NCBI RefSeq assembly: GCF_000177335.1
Contig: NZ_ADFP01000124.1
Coordinates: 1 to 64,000, forward strand
Source of the DNA: Pyramidobacter piscolens W5455
Lineage (GTDB): Bacteria > Synergistota > Synergistia > Synergistales > Dethiosulfovibrionaceae
Reading direction: 5' to 3'
Length of the DNA stretch: 64,000 nucleotides
Shown here piece by piece: positions 60,302-64,000 of the stretch. Positions within the stretch are counted from its first letter, which is position 1. Every line of letters starts with the position of its first letter. The position numbers and the translations under genes are program-made. The notes beneath the pieces were generated by a model. It was given only the letters and a program-made list of their open reading frames with translations, had not been told where the DNA came from and ran no database searches.

Positions 60302-61546
60302 CTAGGACGCGCGGTGCCGCTCAATAAAGTCGGCCACGTTCACGAAGACCTCGCGAGATCCCATTCCCCCCGATTTGGAAACGATCATCACGTCGCCTTC
60401 GGGAAGGATGGCACGGGAAAGCACCACGCCCGATTCGATCTCGCAAAGAGGGCGCATACGCGAACATTTCATGTGGGCCAGCACGCCGCTCAGGATATCC
60501 CCGCCAGTCACGGCGAAAACGCCTCTGAGACCGCGGCGGTACAGTTGGCGAACCAGCTCGCCGAGGAGACCGGCCACGGCGCGGCTCTTTTCTTCCAAAG
60601 CGGCGGAACCCACCCCCTCTTCCGGCGGCGCGCCGTACAAAAGAAGCCGCTTGTTCCGCCCGTAAAGCGTCGCAATATCGTCCAATATCCTGTCACCCTC
60701 GGGGCCTGCAGGAATCCCCTCCTGCATCTGCGACGAGGTGAGCCGATAGGCGTCGAAACCCGAACTGCGCGCGTATTCCAGCTGAGCCGTCGTGATCGGG
60801 TTCAGGCTTCCCGAAACCACCAGAAGTCCCTGCGCCTCAAGCGTCACCGGCGGAAGGGGACGACGCAGGCCAAGCAGCTGCGGCAGATGCCCCGCGAACC
60901 CGGCGCAGCCAGCCAAAACGGTGGTCTCCCTGATCTCTCCAAGCTGTTTTGCGATGGCCGCGCAGGCTTCGTCTGACGAAGCGTCGAAAACGAGAATCTC
61001 CCGACGTTCCGCCGTCACCGAAATCGGCGCTCCCTCCGCCACCGATACTACGGGAAGGGTGCTTTGAAGTCCGATGATCTTCGCCACCGACGATTCCCTT
61101 ACGGGATCGAAGGGATCGCGGCCGAAAACGCTCTCGTTCACGGGAACGCCGTCAATGTACTGAATTCCTTCAATGGTCAGGCGCTTCAATTTCGGATACG
61201 CAGGGACGAACAGAAGGCGCTTCGCTCCGCTGCCGGCCAGAGCGCCTTCCAGTTCTGCCCCGATGTTGCCGCGCAGTGCCGAGTCGGTTTTCTTGTAAAT
61301 TACGGGAACGCCGCTTTTCACGGCACGTCCGGCGATGTCGCGGACGATCTCGAAGGCTCGCCGCGGATCGATGTGGCGCGATTCCGTGTCGACAACGACG
61401 ACAGAATCCCTGGCGTCGTCCTTCCAGGCATCGAAGGAGACATCCAGATTGGTCGTCACGTGAGTGTGCGCTCCACATTGAGCCAGCTGCACCCCCGAAT
61501 CGAGCGCCCCCGTAAAATCGTCGGCCAGTATCAGCAGTCGAAGCAT
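60302..61546 (-). CDS. DUF1537-family four-carbon acid sugar kinase
   Basis: This 414-residue kinase has the N-terminal substrate domain (LRLLILADDFTGALDSGVQL, KKTDSALRGNIGAEL, FVPAYPKLKRLT) and C-terminal nucleotide domain (GVFAVTGGDILSGVL, SKSGGMGSREVF) of the family. It phosphorylates four-carbon acid sugars (threonate, erythronate or 2-keto forms) at C4. The start at 61546 follows AGGGAGC; the frame continues upstream into the AT-rich promoter region, which is not coding. First gene of the operon. Confidence 0.93.
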   Translation of the reverse strand: MLRLLILADDFTGALDSGVQLAQCGAHTHVTTNLDVSFDAWKDDARDSVVVVDTESRHIDPRRAFEIVRDIAGRAVKSGVPVIYKKTDSALRGNIGAELEGALAGSGAKRLLFVPAYPKLKRLTIEGIQYIDGVPVNESVFGRDPFDPVRESSVAKIIGLQSTLPVVSVAEGAPISVTAERREILVFDASSDEACAAIAKQLGEIRETTVLAGCAGFAGHLPQLLGLRRPLPPVTLEAQGLLVVSGSLNPITTAQLEYARSSGFDAYRLTSSQMQEGIPAGPEGDRILDDIATLYGRNKRLLLYGAPPEEGVGSAALEEKSRAVAGLLGELVRQLYRRGLRGVFAVTGGDILSGVLAHMKCSRMRPLCEIESGVVLSRAILPEGDVMIVSKSGGMGSREVFVNVADFIERHRAS

Positions 61547-61598
61547 ATCATCAGCTCCCTTCAACGATTCTTTCTCTTGTTTTTGATTCCTACGCAAA

Positions 61599-61627
61599 AG
61601 CATAAGAAAAAAATATTTCGTAAACAA
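61599..61627 (-). promoter_or_regulatory. Sigma70 promoter of the acid-sugar operon
   Basis: On the minus strand, TTGTTT (61627-61622), 17 bases, then TATGCT (61604-61599). The kinase gene starts about 50 bases further. No GG...GC sigma54 element was found in this gap. Confidence 0.65.
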
Positions 61628-61646
61628 GAGCGGATATTCTTTTTTC

Positions 61647-61692
61647 AGTTTCATTATGAAACTCTTTTCGACAATGTGTTTTATTTTGAAAC
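61647..61692. promoter_or_regulatory. Twin operators upstream of the acid-sugar promoter
   Basis: AGTTTCAT-T-ATGAAACT (61647-61663) is a perfect 17-bp palindrome. GTTTTATTTTGAAAC (61678-61692) matches its 15-bp core at 13 positions. The centres (61655 and 61685) are 30 bp apart, close to three helical turns, and both lie upstream of the -35 box: an activator-type arrangement. Confidence 0.7.
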
Positions 61693-61855
61693 AAGAAGGA
61701 AAAACGATCACGGCCTCGCCTGGAATGCGCGCTTTCGCTCGAGCGTTCCGCGCCGCCGCTCAGCCATGCTCATAAAATCGCAGACCCGTTCCGTTTTCGT
61801 CCATTTCCGAAATTTGTGTTAGAATAAAACATACTGACCTGGGAGGTGTCGTATT

Positions 61856-63625
61856 TTGAAAAAGGTTCGTCTGCTCTGTATCGCCCCCTACGAAGGAATG
61901 CGCGACGTCATGATGAACATTGCCGCGCGCCGCAGCGACCTGGAGCTCGTGATCCGCGTCGGCGATCTGGCCGACGGCGTCAGAGCCGTTTCGGAGCACC
62001 TCGAATCCAGCATCGACGCCATCATCTCACGAGGAGGCACGGCCGAAGAGATCCGCAGGCATTTCTCCATTCCCGTCTGCGAGATCGATCTCTCGGTCTG
62101 CGACATCCTGCGGGCCATCCGGCTGGCCCGCAATTTCTCCGACGACTTTGCCATCATGGGCTACCCGAGCATCACAAAAAACGCCTCGTCGCTCTGCGAC
62201 CTGCTTCAGTACACGACTCCCGTGATCACCATCCACAGCGCCGACGAAGCGCGAGAACAGCTCGAAAAACTCAAAAAGGAAGGGCGCCGAATCGTCGTCG
62301 GCGACACGATCACCGCCATCATCGCCCAAAAGCTCGATATGAACGGAATCCTGGTCACCTCAGGCATGGAAAGCATCGAAGACGCGTTCCAAAGGGCGCT
62401 GCACCTGCAAAGTTATTACCGCGACCTGCAGGAAAGCAAAAATCTTCTCGATTCCCTGCTCAACAGCCTCAACGACAACCTGATCGTCTTTGGCGACCGC
62501 CGGGAACTTTGCTTCTCCACACTGAAGGATATCCCGCAGAAACTTCGGTCCACCTTGGAAAAAAATGTCCCCTCGATTCTTTCCGGAGAGAACCTGCATC
62601 TCGTCCGACGCCTTGACGCGCAGCGAGTTTCCATCGAAGGCAAAGCCCTTGTCTCGAGGGAACGAAACTACTGCGTCTACACGCTGACGCGGCAGCCTTA
62701 CGCGGAACCCTTTGGCAACAAGGCGCTGCGGTATTACGACCCGGAGGAAGCCCTTCAGACGGCGCCTTTCGAAAATTTTCTCGGCGAGAGCGAGATCATG
62801 CAAAAGGTCATTCACCGCATCAACCGTTGCGCCGCCATCGACCAGCCGGTGCTTCTGGTGGGCGAGGCCGGGACCGGGAAAGACCGTTTCGCTCACTATA
62901 TTTACGCTCACAGCAGACGGCGCCGCAGCTCCTTGGTCCGTATCGACTGCAGGATGATGACGGAATCTCACTGGGAGTATCTGCTTGAAAACGAGAACTC
63001 CCCGCTCCGCGACAACGGTCTCACCTTTTACATCCGCTGCGTCGAACGCATTCCGCCCGAACAGCGCCTGAGGCTGGAAAACTATTTCGGGAACACCGCC
63101 GTTGCGTGCCGAAACAAGTTCATCCTTTCCTGTTCTCTCGGCGACGGCTTCACCGAGCGCGACAGCTTCTTCATCTATCTCAGGGAAATCTTTTCCTGCC
63201 TTACCGTCGAAATCCCGCCTCTACGACGGCACAGCGGCGACATTCCCACCCTGGTAGGGCTTTACATCAACTCGCTGAACGCCCGGCTTGGCACCCAAGT
63301 CGTGGGGTTCACGCCCGAAGCCATGCTGCTGCTCCAAAAGTTTCCCTGGGAGCGGAACATCGACCAGCTCGTCAGAGTGGTGCGCTGTCTCGTGGTCTCC
63401 GCCAAGATGTCCTACATTTCCGCCAGCGCGACGGAAGAGGTTCTGGCGGAGGAGCGTCATCAGCTGCTCCCCACCGCTGCGGCCGCTTTTAACCTGAACC
63501 GTCCTTTGAACGAGATCGTCAGGGAGATCGTCACGGCAATTTTCGCGCAGGAGAACATGAACCAGACGAAAACCGCCAAACGCCTTGGCATCAGCAGAAG
63601 CACCCTGTGGCGGATGCTCAGGTGA
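61856..63625 (+). CDS. PrpR-type regulator with degenerate AAA domain
   Basis: In this 589-residue protein, residues about 1-180 form a PrpR_N sensor domain (IISRGGTAEEIRRHFSIPVCEIDLSVCDILRAI in pieces, GDTITAIIAQKLDMNGILVTSG). A coiled linker follows, then an AAA domain with Walker A from G336 to K342. The GAFTGA loop that contacts sigma54 is missing, and Walker B reads GLTFYIRCVERIP instead of GGTLFLDEI. The C-terminus is a Fis-type helix-turn-helix (QTKTAKRLGISRSTLWRML). It therefore probably activates or represses without sigma54. The TTG start follows GGGAGGTG. It is divergent from the acid-sugar operon and the likely reader of the twin operators. Confidence 0.85.
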   Translation: MKKVRLLCIAPYEGMRDVMMNIAARRSDLELVIRVGDLADGVRAVSEHLESSIDAIISRGGTAEEIRRHFSIPVCEIDLSVCDILRAIRLARNFSDDFAIMGYPSITKNASSLCDLLQYTTPVITIHSADEAREQLEKLKKEGRRIVVGDTITAIIAQKLDMNGILVTSGMESIEDAFQRALHLQSYYRDLQESKNLLDSLLNSLNDNLIVFGDRRELCFSTLKDIPQKLRSTLEKNVPSILSGENLHLVRRLDAQRVSIEGKALVSRERNYCVYTLTRQPYAEPFGNKALRYYDPEEALQTAPFENFLGESEIMQKVIHRINRCAAIDQPVLLVGEAGTGKDRFAHYIYAHSRRRRSSLVRIDCRMMTESHWEYLLENENSPLRDNGLTFYIRCVERIPPEQRLRLENYFGNTAVACRNKFILSCSLGDGFTERDSFFIYLREIFSCLTVEIPPLRRHSGDIPTLVGLYINSLNARLGTQVVGFTPEAMLLLQKFPWERNIDQLVRVVRCLVVSAKMSYISASATEEVLAEERHQLLPTAAAAFNLNRPLNEIVREIVTAIFAQENMNQTKTAKRLGISRSTLWRMLR

Positions 63626-63938
63626 TCCGGCATAACGCCGCCGCGTTTTGAAGAACGCCGCGGCGGAAATCTCGGATACGATGCCTTCCAGTTTGTCATA
63701 CTGGTTCTCGATTAAAATGCCAAACGCAAGGGCGCTGCGAGGGAGTTCAGTCGCTCGCAGCGCCCAGTGGACCATGTTAACGCTTTTTATCAAGAAATAG
63801 TATCAGCTGCTATATTGTGTCAGGACGGTTCGATTTCTCGAGGCACTATGAAGCACGTTTATTTCACAAGGAACACGCATGCGAAGGCCGGGGTCTTCGC
63901 GCCGCTGTTCACCAAATTCCGAAGGAGATGAATTGACA
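63626..63938. other. Gap before the final gene
   Basis: No gene is seen. GGGCGCTGCGAG (63730-63741) and its exact complement (63754-63765) form a 12-bp stem with no T tract directly after it. TTATCA (63787-63792), 18 bases, TATATT (63811-63816) is a fair promoter for the aminotransferase gene. Confidence 0.55.
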
Positions 63939-64000
63939 ATGATCATTTCAGAACGAATCAGCAGCCTGTCCGCGTCCCCCATCAGGAAGCTGACCCCCTA
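63939..64000 (+). CDS. PLP-dependent aminotransferase, N-terminal fragment cut by the window
   Basis: Only the first 20 codons are present (MIISERISSLSASPIRKLTP). The SPIRKL segment is typical of class I/II aspartate- or alanine-type aminotransferases. GAAGGAG lies eight bases upstream of the ATG. The truncation is due to the window end. Confidence 0.7.
   Translation, partial: MIISERISSLSASPIRKLTP

Larger units (their letters stand above)
61547..61855. other. Divergent control region of acid-sugar operon and regulator
   Basis: This 309-base AT-rich gap has no gene. It contains the operon promoter and two operator-like sites, listed next. The last 20 bases hold GGGAGGTG, the ribosome site of the regulator. 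Confidence 0.75.

Noticed and set aside
61547-61855. Sigma54 promoter for the acid-sugar operon
   Set aside because: Expected for a PrpR-type regulator, but no GG-N10-GC element was found, and the regulator lacks GAFTGA.
1-64000. tRNA or rRNA genes, CRISPR arrays, insertion sequences
   Set aside because: No T-loop-like tRNA ends, spaced direct repeats or transposase frames were recognised by eye on either strand; a covariance-model search was not possible.

Overview
The window is GC-rich chromosomal DNA from a bacterium with an outer membrane: it carries an ABC-dependent O-polysaccharide locus (Wzm/Wzt plus UDP-galactopyranose mutase). It also has regulators better known from Firmicutes (a HutP-like RNA-binding antiterminator and a YerC/HisR-type TrpR-family repressor), a HisZ-dependent histidine pathway, a nik-type ECF nickel transporter and several uptake systems. 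That mix suggests a Synergistota-like anaerobe (Pyramidobacter or a relative). The assignment is inference from gene content; no rRNA marker is present.

Layout. 1-6.9 kb: metal homeostasis, with an ArsR repressor divergent from a soluble HMA protein and a P1B ATPase, then a nikKLMQO-type Ni/Co uptake operon. 6.9-11.5 kb: an orphan amino-acid binding protein, argG behind a candidate Arg-codon leader peptide, a CMD-cupin fusion, and an exported MBL-like protein. 11.7-20.3 kb: a tightly overlapping, pathway-complete histidine operon headed by its probable repressor (hisR-hisZGDCBHAF-hisIE-hisJ). 20.4-21.3 kb: mutM. 21.5-30.5 kb: a glycogen cluster (GH133, GT4, GH57) ending in a 1418-residue glycogen synthase-phosphorylase fusion. 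30.6-39.4 kb, minus strand: an O-polysaccharide operon whose 3' end is a strikingly AT-rich glycosyltransferase module with a truncated GT8 remnant at the junction.

40-45.2 kb: a flavin disulfide-reductase-type enzyme, then a HutP-like protein, an intrinsic terminator in the leader, an AtoE-type transporter and an amidase. This copies the Bacillus hutP-terminator-operon layout with different cargo. 45.4-49 kb: a ribose-type sugar ABC operon with two binding proteins, one lacking a signal peptide. 49.3-55.2 kb: a 1972-residue DUF4011 helicase-nuclease. 55.4-61.5 kb: an acid-sugar catabolic operon (DUF1537 kinase, PdxA2, KdgT permease, two-part UxaA, PanE-like reductase), divergent from a PrpR-like regulator with a degraded AAA domain. 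The window ends in the first codons of an aminotransferase.

The least expected signals are three perfect copies of the ParB-site palindrome TGTTCCACGTGGAACA, each just downstream of an intrinsic terminator; the HutP-type attenuator; a pair of 15-bp operators 30 bp apart upstream of the acid-sugar operon; and the Arg/CGA-rich reading frame ahead of argG.
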